Source: Acidobacteriaceae bacterium (GTDB lineage: Bacteria; Acidobacteriota; Terriglobia; Terriglobales; Acidobacteriaceae). From it: a DNA stretch of 7,371 nucleotides. The notes below the pieces were generated by a model. It worked only from the letters and a program-made list of their open reading frames with translations, did no database searches and was not told the DNA's origin. The stretch is taken from contig JAOAPJ010000105.1 in the NCBI GenBank assembly GCA_025462805.1, forward strand, positions 1 to 7,371, read 5' to 3'. Shown here piece after piece: positions 1 to 6,820 of this stretch (positions within the stretch are counted from its first letter, which is position 1; every line of letters starts with the position of its first letter). A program made the translations under genes and the position numbers.

Positions 1-188
1 CGCCGCGCGTGACCCTGGTGGATGCTGTCGATCCGCGCGGCGATGGCCGGGCGAACCTGCTGTTCGAGCAGCGGAACACCACCGACCGTCGCTTCGTACT
101 ATATGCCGTGGGAGCGAACATGGCCCAGCAGGTCTTTGCCACGGACCCGCTGCCGTTGCACCCTGTGGCGCAGGCGTCGAGCGACTAG
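1..188 (+). CDS. C-terminal end of an uncharacterised protein (5' part outside window)
   Basis: An open frame runs in from the left edge (first complete codon at 3) and stops at TAG 186-188, giving the last 61 residues. The readable part begins PRVTLVDAVDPRGDGRANLL and then FEQRNTTDRRFVLYAVGAN, and ends in a short polar tail. The 'D-x-x-G-D-G-R-x-x-L-L-F' stretch resembles the calcium-loop-like motif of FG-GAP/VCBS-type repeats. A similar C-terminal segment is, from memory, common in hypothetical proteins of Acidobacteriaceae. No catalytic motif is visible and no function is assigned. The gene converges on the efflux operon: only 17 bases separate its stop from the stop of the outer-membrane factor gene, and no terminator hairpin is visible in that gap. 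The frame fits well as coding, but with no start visible the full length is unknown. Confidence 0.7.
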   Translation, partial: PRVTLVDAVDPRGDGRANLLFEQRNTTDRRFVLYAVGANMAQQVFATDPLPLHPVAQASSD

Positions 189-205
189 GCGAGGTCAGGA
201 AAAGG

Positions 206-1729
206 CTAGGGATGCGGTAGCTGAGTGTTCTGCCAGCCGCCGCCGAGCGCTTTCACCAACTGCACGCTGGCGGCGAACTGCCGGGTGGTGATATCCGCAG
301 CGGTGCGCTCGTTGGTCAACGCCGTCGCCTGCGCGACGATCACTTCCAGATAGGTTGCGAGACCGCCCTTATAGCGATTGGTGGAGATGCTGAGCGACCG
401 CTCTGCATCGATGACCGTCTGCTGCTGCGCAGCGGCCTCCTGGTCGAGGATGGAGAGCGCGGCGAGCTGATCTTCTACATCCTGAAAGGACTGCAGCACG
501 GTTTGCCGATAGTTGGCGGTCTGCGCATCGTAGGCGGCCCGTGCTTCATCGGTGAGCGCATGGCGCCGGCCGGCATCGAAGAGGATCTGGGTGGCGGAGC
601 CGCCGAGCGACCAGAGCGTGCTGGGGCCCTGGAACAGGTTCCCGGGCCGCGCCGACTCCACCCCACCTGAACCACCCAGATTGAGCCTTGGATAGTAGGC
701 AGCGATATCGATGCCGATCTGCTCGTTGGCGGCGGCGGCGCGACGCTCGGCCCCGGCGACATCCGGGCGGCGCTCCAGCATCTCGGAGGGCACGCCGACG
801 GGGAAGGTGGGCAGAGTCAGAGTAAGCGGGTCCTGCTCCAGTGCGAAGCTCGACGCCGGCTGGCCGGTGAGCGTGGCGATGGCATGCTCGAACTGGGCAC
901 GGGCGACTCCCACATCAATGTCCTGCGCCCTTACCTGGTCGAGCTGGGTCTGTGCGAAGGCCACGTCGGCATCGGTCGCGACCCCACCGCGAAAACGTGT
1001 CTGCGTCAGTGACAAAAAGCGCACGTACTGGTCGGTCGTGTCGTCGAGCAGCTTCTTCTGTGTATCCAGGCCGCGCAGCTCGAAGTAATCCATGGCCAGC
1101 TCGGAGCGGATGCTGAGCTCGGCGTTGGCGAGATCGGCTGCGGAGGCCTGAGCATTCTCTCGTGACTGCTGCACGGTGCGCCGGATGTCTCCCCACAGAT
1201 CCGGCTCCCAGGAGGCCGACCCGCTGGCCACCAGATCGGTAAATGGGTTTCCCTTGACGGGAACGCCGAAGGGGCGGTTGCTTGAGAAGCGGGTGCGCGA
1301 GTAGGACGGGGTTACGCTGACCTGCGGAAAATAGTTGGCGCGAAAGACTCGCACTGCTGCGACCGCCTCTGTGTACTGCGCCAGCGCGGCTTTCAGTGTC
1401 TGATTCGATATCGTGACGCGCTCTTCAAGGGTGTTCAGTTGCGGGTCTCCGTAGGCCTCCCACCATTTGCCGCGGATCTGATCGTCGCCGGGTTGCGCGT
1501 GCTTCCAGCCGATGCCGGGGCCCGCGGGTGGCGGTGTGTCCAAGGGCGGAGTGGTGGCCGGCTGACTCAGGGCCGGCTTGTCCTTGAAAGACGGGGCCAT
1601 GGGCGCGTCCGGCCTCTTATAGTTGGGGCCGACTTTGCATCCGGCGATGAAGCCTCCGCTTACCAGAAGGGCGAGCGCGATGAAGGCGATCGGTGTGACT
1701 CGCCACCCGGTTGTGCGTTTGTGGCTCAC
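206..1729 (-). CDS. RND efflux outer-membrane factor lipoprotein (NodT/OprM family)
   Basis: This is a 507-residue outer-membrane channel of a tripartite efflux pump. It is expected to trimerise into a beta-barrel plus periplasmic alpha-tunnel that exports what the permease and adaptor deliver. The N-terminus has basic residues (K4, R5, R10), a hydrophobic stretch (about 12-27) and a lipobox I-A-G-C with Cys31 as the likely lipidated residue. It is followed by the family hallmark CKVGPNYKRP. A Pro-rich linker (about 41-80) is longer than usual for OprM relatives and precedes the Trp pair at 89-90. Two outer-membrane efflux protein (OEP) repeats follow, at about 95-290 and 325-500. The inter-repeat motif GVPSEMLERRPDVAGAERR (312-330) is diagnostic of this family, and LFDAGRR (383-389) and YKGGLATYLEV also fit. 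The start is GTG (1727-1729), overlapping the adaptor stop as GTGA, with a GGAG Shine-Dalgarno sequence 8 bases upstream. It is the last gene of the operon. The substrate cannot be inferred. Confidence 0.95.
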   Translation of the reverse strand: MSHKRTTGWRVTPIAFIALALLVSGGFIAGCKVGPNYKRPDAPMAPSFKDKPALSQPATTPPLDTPPPAGPGIGWKHAQPGDDQIRGKWWEAYGDPQLNTLEERVTISNQTLKAALAQYTEAVAAVRVFRANYFPQVSVTPSYSRTRFSSNRPFGVPVKGNPFTDLVASGSASWEPDLWGDIRRTVQQSRENAQASAADLANAELSIRSELAMDYFELRGLDTQKKLLDDTTDQYVRFLSLTQTRFRGGVATDADVAFAQTQLDQVRAQDIDVGVARAQFEHAIATLTGQPASSFALEQDPLTLTLPTFPVGVPSEMLERRPDVAGAERRAAAANEQIGIDIAAYYPRLNLGGSGGVESARPGNLFQGPSTLWSLGGSATQILFDAGRRHALTDEARAAYDAQTANYRQTVLQSFQDVEDQLAALSILDQEAAAQQQTVIDAERSLSISTNRYKGGLATYLEVIVAQATALTNERTAADITTRQFAASVQLVKALGGGWQNTQLPHP

Positions 1730-1741
1730 TGTCCCTGCTCC
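1726..1741 (-). promoter_or_regulatory. GTGA stop/start overlap with Shine-Dalgarno for the outer-membrane factor
   Basis: On the minus strand the adaptor's TGA stop (1728-1726) and the outer-membrane factor's GTG start (1729-1727) share four bases. A GGAG sequence at 1741-1738, inside the last adaptor codons, sits 8 bases before the GTG. This supports the GTG as the true start and suggests translational coupling, a usual reading of such overlaps. The coupling itself is inferred. Confidence 0.7.
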
Positions 1742-2970
1742 GCTTTTTGTGCCTGATCCGGCTGCAGCACGTGCAGCTTCTCGCCATCGATCACGGAGTC
1801 TGGCGGATCGGTGACGATGGGCGTATCGGGATCGAGCCCGCTGACCACCTGCACCGTGTCGCCATCATCGTGACCCACGGCGATGGGGATCAGCTTCGCC
1901 GTGTCGCCGTCCGCGGTGTGCTGCACAGACACTACGCGCAGCCCCTCTTTCCGGAAGAGCAGAGCAGAGACGGGGATGACGACGGTGGTGACCGGCCGGC
2001 CGACTTTGAGATGGACCTCGGTATACGCTCCGGGCGCTAACTGGCCGTTGCGGTTGTCTACGTCGACTTCCACCAGCAGAGTGCGTGAGACGAGATCGAT
2101 TGCCCTGGCGGTCCGTACCAGGTTGCCTTCGAAGCTGCGCCCCGGGTACTCGGCAAAGGTGAGCTGCGCCTTAGCGCCGGGCAGCGCGTCACGCGAGTAG
2201 ACCTGCGGCACGTTGACGTAGACGCGGAGGGTGTCGGTGGAGGAGAGATGGAAGAGCTCCTTCGCCGCGCCCTGATCGATGAGCTGACCGATGTCGATGC
2301 TGCGCGACGTCACGACACCATTGAATGGTGCGTAGACGCGTTCGAAGGATTGCAACTGTTCGAGCCGCTGCACGTTGGCCTGCTGCGATTTGACGGTGGT
2401 GTTCGAGGACTGTGCCTGCGTTGTGAAGTTGTCTGTGTCTTGCCGGGAAACCGCATCGGATTGCAGCAGGTTTTGATAGCGCTGCGCGGTGTTCTTGGCG
2501 AATCCGGCGTTCGACTCTGCGGTGGCAAGGTCCGCACGCGCCTGCAGCAACTGCTGATCGACCTCGGGCGTGCTGATGATGGCCAGGAGCTGGCCCTTGT
2601 GCACGCGCGCACCGATGTCGAAGTACCAGCGGCTGAGATAGCCATTGGTGCGGGCGTAGATGGGCGCGTCTTCGAAGGCAATGATGTTGCCGGGCAGGAC
2701 GATCTCCGAGTTGGGCGAGCCGCTCTTCGCCTTGCTCACGGTCACATCGGGTGCGGCCAGGGCATTGGTCTCAGCAGCCAGCGCGCTGCGGGCGTGCTTG
2801 CGTTGCACGATGCCGACGACGGCGATGACCACGCCCGCGATCAGCAGGACAAGCAGCACCGTGATGGCGGTGCGGGGAGAGATATGCGACTCCGGGACGT
2901 GCTGCGGCGATGGCGTGCCGTGCTCGGCCGGAGGCTGGTTCGACGGCGGTGTTTGGTTAGGCTGGCTCAT
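1726..2970 (-). CDS. RND efflux periplasmic adaptor (membrane fusion protein, HlyD/AcrA-like)
   Basis: This 414-residue adaptor links the inner-membrane permease to the outer-membrane channel. It has a Pro/Gln-rich cytoplasmic tail (1-33) and one membrane anchor (about 34-55). It contains no cysteine, so it is anchored by an uncleaved helix and is not a lipoprotein like AcrA. The first half of the lipoyl domain is at about 95-132 (YARTNGYLSRWYFDIGARVHKGQ). An alpha-helical hairpin rich in Gln and Ala spans about 134-208. The second lipoyl half, with YAPFNGVVTSRSIDIGQLI, is at about 213-232. A beta-barrel follows at about 245-325, then a membrane-proximal domain (about 328-403). The frame stays open upstream to 3147, but that extension lies inside the permease gene and its low-complexity translation is an unlikely N-terminus. 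ATG 2968-2970 is therefore chosen, overlapping the permease stop by 14 bases. A GAGG lies only 3 bases upstream, so initiation probably relies on coupling. Confidence 0.93.
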   Translation of the reverse strand: MSQPNQTPPSNQPPAEHGTPSPQHVPESHISPRTAITVLLVLLIAGVVIAVVGIVQRKHARSALAAETNALAAPDVTVSKAKSGSPNSEIVLPGNIIAFEDAPIYARTNGYLSRWYFDIGARVHKGQLLAIISTPEVDQQLLQARADLATAESNAGFAKNTAQRYQNLLQSDAVSRQDTDNFTTQAQSSNTTVKSQQANVQRLEQLQSFERVYAPFNGVVTSRSIDIGQLIDQGAAKELFHLSSTDTLRVYVNVPQVYSRDALPGAKAQLTFAEYPGRSFEGNLVRTARAIDLVSRTLLVEVDVDNRNGQLAPGAYTEVHLKVGRPVTTVVIPVSALLFRKEGLRVVSVQHTADGDTAKLIPIAVGHDDGDTVQVVSGLDPDTPIVTDPPDSVIDGEKLHVLQPDQAQKAEQGQ

Positions 2971-5900
2971 GATCCTCGAAATTTCCCGGGTTGTTGCTCC
3001 GGCCGGAAGTGTTGTTCCGCTCAGCACGGGCGCGGCGGCGGCGTTCAAGCGCGCCATTGATGACGCTGAAGAAGGTAGGTACGAAGAAGAGAGTCGCGGC
3101 GGTAGCAAAGAGCAGGCCGCCGATGACGGCTCGGCCGAGCGGGGCATTCTGCTCGCCGCCGTCGCCCAGTCCCAGCGCCATCGGCACCATGCCGATGATC
3201 ATGGCCAGGGCAGTCATCAGCACCGGGCGGAAGCGGGTGAAGCCTGCGGCCAGGGCCGCGTCCATGGCATTGCCCCCGTTCATCTCCATCTGTTCCTTGG
3301 CAAAGGAGACGACCAGGATCGAGTTCGCCGTAGCGACGCCCATGCACATGATGGATCCGGTCAGTGCCGGCACGCTGATGTGGGTGCCGGTCAGGAAGAG
3401 CATCCATACGATCCCGGCCAGCGCGGCGGGTAGCGCGGCCACGATGATGAAGGGATCCAGCCAGGATTGAAAGTTGACCACGATCAGCAAGTAGACCAGC
3501 AGGATCGAGAAGAGCAGGCCGCCGATCAGGCCGATGAATGAGCTGTTCATCGTCTGCACCTGGCCGCGCACCACGAGTTGCGAGCCGTGCGGCAGCTCGC
3601 TGCGATGCCTGTTGAGAATGTCGTTGATTTTGTTCGACACGCTGCGCAGGTCCGTCTTTTCGACGTTGCCATAGATATCGACCACCGGCTGGATGTTGTA
3701 GTGGGTCACCGTCGCCAGCTCCTCCCCTCGGGTGATAGAGGAGAGGTTCCCGAGAATCTGAACCGGCTTGCCGCCCATCTGTGCGGCGGGCGTGAGCATG
3801 CTGAAGTTGGCATTTGGCACTGCGGGGCCGGTCGGCGTGCTGCCGGTGAGTGGCACACTCTGGAGATCATTCAGCGTGTCCAGCTTGTACTGCGGCGTCT
3901 GGGTAGAGATGTTGTAGCTGACGCCGTTCTTGGGATTGAGCCAGAAGGTCGGTGCGGTCTGGAACGATCCGCTGAGCGCGACCAGCAGCGAGCCGGCGAC
4001 ATCCCGCTGCGTCAGTCCGATGTCCTGCGCACGCGAGCGGTCGACGTCCACAAAGAGCCGCGGCAGGTTGAAGGGCTGCTGGATGTGCAGGTCTGCTGTG
4101 CCGGGCACGTACTTGATCTCGTGCATCAGCTTCTCGGCAAAGGCGTGATTGGCTTCGGCATTCTGGCCGATGACCTGGATATCGAGCGGAGCCGGCAGGC
4201 CGAAGTTGAGGATCTGGGTGGTCATGTCGACCGGAAGGCTGTAGAAGGTGACGCTCGGGAACTCCGCTGCCAGCCTTCGGCGCAGCGCCTGGACATAGGT
4301 GTCGGTCGGGTGATGGTCCTTGCTCAGCGACACAGTGATATCTGCATCTGCCGAGCTGACCACGCCTGAATTGCCGTAGGAGAGATTGAGGCCGGAGTAG
4401 GGGATGCCGATGTTGTCGATGATGGTGACAACCTCGCGCTGGGGAATCTCGCGGCGGATCGAGTTATCGACCTCGTCACACAGGCGCGCCATCTCCTCGA
4501 TGCGGGTGCCCGTCCGTGCCCGCACATGCAGCTTGAACTGGCCTGCGTCGACGGAGGGGAAGAAGTCCTGTCCCAGCCACGGGTAGAGCAGGGCGAAGGA
4601 TCCGAAGCAGAAGACCAGGAAGAGGATCAAAAATACCGTGCTGTGGGCGACGGCCAGGCCGAGCAGGCCATGGTAAAAGGCGCGCAACTGCTCGAAGCGG
4701 TGCTCGAAGGCGAGCTGAAAACGGATGAACGGATTTCGGCTCTGGTGCTTCCGCTTCTCGGCTTCCGGGTCGTGCTCCACCAGCAGGTACTTGGCCATGG
4801 TGGGCACGATGGTGCGGGAGAGGAAGTAGGAGGCCAGCATGGCGAAGACCACGGCCTCGGCGAGCGGCACAAAGAGATACTTGGCCACGCCTCCGAGGAA
4901 GAACATGGGCACGAACACGATGCAGATGGAGAGGGTCGAAACGAAAGCGGGCACGGCGATCTGGGCGGCGCCGTCGAGAATCGCCTGCTCGATCTCCTTA
5001 CCCTCTTCGAGGTTGCGATTGATGTTCTCGATCTCGACCGTTGCATCGTCCACCAGGATGCCGACGGCGAGGGCGAGGCCGCCAAGCGTCATGATGTTGA
5101 TGGTTTCGCCGAGCGCGCTGAGCATGATGAGCGAGACCAGGATCGACAGCGGGATGGAGACGGCGATGATCAGCGTGGAGCGCCAGCTCCCGAGGAAGAC
5201 CAGGATCATGAAGCCGGTGAGGCAGGCGGCGATCAGGGCCTCGCGGACGACGCCATCGATTGCGCCGCGGACAAAGATGGACTGATCTGAAAGCGGCGTG
5301 ATGCGGAGCTGCGGAGGCAGTTGCGCCTTGAGTCCGGGCAGCTTGCCGAAGATGCCCTTGATGATGTCCAGGGTGGAGGCGTTGCCGTTCTTCTGAATGC
5401 TAATCAGGGCGGCACGCTGTCCATCCACGCGCACAATGTTGGTCTGAGGCGGGAACCCGTCGCGCACGTGGGCGACATCGTGGATGTACACCGTCGCGCC
5501 GTTCACCTGCCGGATGGGCAGGTCATTGAGACCCTCGATGGTGCTGGGCGCGCTGTTGGTCTCAACCTGGTATTCGTAAGTGCCGACCTTGAGAGTGCCG
5601 GATGGCAGGATCAGATTCTGGTTGGCGATGGTAGTGGACACATCGCTCGGCGACAGGCCCTTGGCCTGGAGCTGATGGAGGTCGAGATCGACTTGCACCT
5701 GCCGCTGTTTGCCTCCATAGGGGTATGGCACGGCGGCGCCGCGGATGGTGACGAGCTGGGTACGGATGAAGTTGAGGCTGTAATCGTTCAGCTGCTGCTC
5801 AGTGAGTCCCTGGCCGGAGACGCCCAGTTGCAGGATGGGCACGCTCGACGCGCTGTAATCAATGATGAGCGGCGGCGTGGTTCCTGCGGGGAGCTGCCGG

Positions 5901-6250
5901 AGCTGCGTTTGGGACACGGCCGTCACCTGGGCGATGGCCATCGAGAGGTTGACCTGCGGTTGGAAGTAGAGCTTCACCACCGCAACGCCTTGCAGGGAGT
6001 TCGACTCGATGTGGTCGATGTTGTCGACCGTCGTCGTCAGGGCTCGCTCGGTGATGGTGACGATCCGGTCCGCCATCTGTTCCGGCGACAGACCCTGGTA
6101 CTGCCAGATGATGCTGACCACCGGGATGTCGATATTCGGAAAAATATCGACCGGCGTCTCCAGGATGGAGAGTGGGCCGATGATCAACAGCAGAAGCGCC
6201 AGTACGGCGAAGGTGTACGGTCGCCGCAGCGCGAGTCGAACAATCCACAT
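2957..6250 (-). CDS. RND efflux permease (AcrB/HAE1-like, inner membrane proton antiporter)
   Basis: This is a 1097-residue inner-membrane pump, a typical full length for RND permeases, expected to be a homotrimer driven by proton influx. Twelve membrane helices can be read. TM1 is at about 10-30, followed by a large periplasmic loop (31-334). TM2-TM6 lie at about 335-485. TM7 is at about 534-556, followed by a second large loop (557-899). TM8-TM12 lie at about 900-1064. The N-terminal PVDIFPNIDIPVVSIIWQYQGLSPEQM and the TM4 motif GILVDDATVEIEN (D401, D402) mark the family. The Asp-Asp pair argues against a heavy-metal (CzcA/CusA) pump. In TM10 the AcrB Lys940 position is alanine (A975 in MGVATANSILV), while the counterparts of Arg971 and Thr978 are present (R1006, T1013). 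The start is ATG 6248-6250; an AGAGAAAG 12 bases upstream is only a weak ribosome site. This is the first gene of the operon, its end overlapping the adaptor. The substrate is unknown; drugs or other amphiphiles are plausible from the family. Confidence 0.95.
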   Translation of the reverse strand: MWIVRLALRRPYTFAVLALLLLIIGPLSILETPVDIFPNIDIPVVSIIWQYQGLSPEQMADRIVTITERALTTTVDNIDHIESNSLQGVAVVKLYFQPQVNLSMAIAQVTAVSQTQLRQLPAGTTPPLIIDYSASSVPILQLGVSGQGLTEQQLNDYSLNFIRTQLVTIRGAAVPYPYGGKQRQVQVDLDLHQLQAKGLSPSDVSTTIANQNLILPSGTLKVGTYEYQVETNSAPSTIEGLNDLPIRQVNGATVYIHDVAHVRDGFPPQTNIVRVDGQRAALISIQKNGNASTLDIIKGIFGKLPGLKAQLPPQLRITPLSDQSIFVRGAIDGVVREALIAACLTGFMILVFLGSWRSTLIIAVSIPLSILVSLIMLSALGETINIMTLGGLALAVGILVDDATVEIENINRNLEEGKEIEQAILDGAAQIAVPAFVSTLSICIVFVPMFFLGGVAKYLFVPLAEAVVFAMLASYFLSRTIVPTMAKYLLVEHDPEAEKRKHQSRNPFIRFQLAFEHRFEQLRAFYHGLLGLAVAHSTVFLILFLVFCFGSFALLYPWLGQDFFPSVDAGQFKLHVRARTGTRIEEMARLCDEVDNSIRREIPQREVVTIIDNIGIPYSGLNLSYGNSGVVSSADADITVSLSKDHHPTDTYVQALRRRLAAEFPSVTFYSLPVDMTTQILNFGLPAPLDIQVIGQNAEANHAFAEKLMHEIKYVPGTADLHIQQPFNLPRLFVDVDRSRAQDIGLTQRDVAGSLLVALSGSFQTAPTFWLNPKNGVSYNISTQTPQYKLDTLNDLQSVPLTGSTPTGPAVPNANFSMLTPAAQMGGKPVQILGNLSSITRGEELATVTHYNIQPVVDIYGNVEKTDLRSVSNKINDILNRHRSELPHGSQLVVRGQVQTMNSSFIGLIGGLLFSILLVYLLIVVNFQSWLDPFIIVAALPAALAGIVWMLFLTGTHISVPALTGSIMCMGVATANSILVVSFAKEQMEMNGGNAMDAALAAGFTRFRPVLMTALAMIIGMVPMALGLGDGGEQNAPLGRAVIGGLLFATAATLFFVPTFFSVINGALERRRRARAERNNTSGRSNNPGNFEDHEPA

Positions 6251-6301
6251 AGGCTTTGAGAGCTTTCTCTAGGCAGCGATACCGGAGCCGACACGGCCAG
6301 C

Positions 6302-6315
6302 CTTGAGGCATCAAG
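6302..6315. repeat. Short inverted repeat in the permease leader
   Basis: CTTGA (6302-6306) and TCAAG (6311-6315) are perfect inverted arms around a 4-base loop. It lies about 50-65 bases upstream of the permease start, within its probable 5' leader. Dyads this short are expected by chance in a region of this size, so any regulatory role is only a possibility. Confidence 0.25.
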
Positions 6316-6414
6316 TGCGACGAGGCCTGAGCTGGGTGGAGACTGTCCGGGGGATTCGAGCACGCCCCCTCCAGTGTACAAAGTTGGCAAACAGCAATGG
6401 GCCGGAAAGGCCGC

Positions 6415-6427
6415 CACGGAGTCCGTG
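6415..6427. repeat. 13-base perfect palindrome (candidate operator half-sites)
   Basis: CACGGA and TCCGTG are perfect inverted arms separated by a single G. The site lies about 165 bases upstream of the permease start. Compact dyads like this are often bound by dimeric repressors such as TetR or MarR types that control efflux genes. No regulator is encoded in the window, and one such palindrome could arise by chance. Confidence 0.3.
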
Positions 6428-6485
6428 TGCCTGTCGGCTCAGTCTGTTCGATATGGCCGGTGCCGCTGCAATTCAGCCCGACTGC

Positions 6486-6512
6486 CGAGCCCCCGGTGCG
6501 TACCGGCGCTCG
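6486..6512. repeat. 27-base imperfect hairpin or dyad in the divergent region
   Basis: The outer arms CGAGC (6486-6490) and GCTCG (6508-6512) and the inner arms CCGGT (6493-6497) and ACCGG (6502-6506) pair around a GCGT loop. A 2-by-1 internal mismatch separates the two stems, giving ten base pairs, mostly G-C. No T-tract follows on either strand, so it does not look like an intrinsic terminator. It sits near the middle of the divergent spacer and could be an operator for a dimeric regulator or an RNA structure in one leader. The role is inferred; the pairing is seen directly. Confidence 0.45.
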
Positions 6513-6536
6513 CTGGATGGTGCTGCCTTAAGGAAA

Positions 6537-6552
6537 CGGGCGCCACGGGCGC
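6537..6552. repeat. Tandem CGGGCGC direct repeat
   Basis: CGGGCGC occurs at 6537-6543 and again at 6546-6552, separated by CA (9-base period). The same bases also form a small inverted pair, GCGCC (6540-6544) with GGCGC (6548-6552). Its function is unknown and it may be chance in GC-rich DNA. Confidence 0.25.
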
Positions 6553-6590
6553 AGGTTCTCGATTGATAGGATGAGGACAGGCGAGTTATC

Positions 6591-6610
6591 GATTCAGAAG
6601 CAGATGAATC
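6591..6610. repeat. Inverted repeat GATTCA/TGAATC upstream of the MdtA-like gene
   Basis: GATTCA (6591-6596) and TGAATC (6605-6610) are perfect inverted arms with an 8-base spacer, about 210 bases before the adaptor start. The 20-base span suits a dimeric repressor site. It directly follows the weak plus-strand promoter guess around 6563-6592. Six-base arms with a free spacer are expected about once by chance in this region, so the call is tentative. Confidence 0.25.
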
Positions 6611-6820
6611 CTGAGGCAGGGCCGTCCCGGCGAGGCGGTGAGCAGCCGGCTCAAAACCGGGAGAAAACGACAGTTCCCAATGTGAAAAGATTTGAAGACT
6701 GCTGAGAAACCATTCACCAGCCGTGCTCGTCCCTACAGTTACCTGCAGCAGGCATTGCCGTATGGGCCAGGTATGGACGGAAGCGCAGCCCAGCCGGAAG
6801 AAACGGAAAGCAGATAGCCC

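Larger units (their letters stand above)
6251..6820. promoter_or_regulatory. Divergent intergenic control region between two efflux systems
   Basis: These 570 bases separate the minus-strand permease operon from the plus-strand MdtA-like gene, so both promoters should lie here. The short open frames inside it (for example 6303-6566) encode Arg/Pro-rich translations with no recognisable domain, and I do not call them genes. Several dyads are present, described separately (6302-6315, 6415-6427, 6486-6512, 6591-6610), together with a 7-base direct repeat. The stretch from about 6555 to 6720 is less GC-rich than the flanks. No clear consensus -35/-10 pair was found for either direction. The best plus-strand guess, TTGATA at 6563-6568 with TATCGA at 6587-6592, is poor at the -10. 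No riboswitch or tRNA was recognised. Confidence 0.6.

Noticed and set aside
2971..3147. A 59-residue N-terminal extension of the adaptor
   Set aside because: It is the permease C-terminal coding sequence read in another frame. ATG at 2968-2970 gives a normal adaptor N-terminus with a correctly placed membrane anchor.
2248..3433. Long plus-strand open frames across the adaptor and permease junction
   Set aside because: They overlap two clear minus-strand genes and show no recognisable motif or ribosome site.
4980..5100. Heavy-metal (CzcA/CusA-type) identity for the permease
   Set aside because: TM4 carries the VDDA Asp-Asp motif of the hydrophobe/amphiphile exporters, and no metal-binding Met or His clusters were evident.
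4526..5290. A 254-codon plus-strand open frame antisense to the permease
   Set aside because: The translation is highly charged low-complexity sequence (Glu/Asp/Gly/His) and mirrors the codon pattern of the real gene on the other strand.
5321..6259. A 312-codon open frame on the plus strand, antisense to the permease
   Set aside because: It lies wholly opposite the well-supported permease. Its translation is rich in Gly, Arg, Asp and His with no domain, as expected for antisense frames in GC-rich genes.
6257..6271. AGAG/CTCT inverted repeat over the weak ribosome site of the permease
   Set aside because: Four-base arms are too short to claim a structure that controls translation.
6303..6566. 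A possible 87-residue small protein in the intergenic region
   Set aside because: The translation is Arg/Pro/Ala-rich with no domain, it overlaps the dyads, and other frames there are equally open.
6563..6592. A sigma-70-like promoter: TTGATA, 18-base spacer, TATCGA
   Set aside because: The -35 is good but the -10 matches only about half of the consensus; not strong enough to annotate as a promoter.
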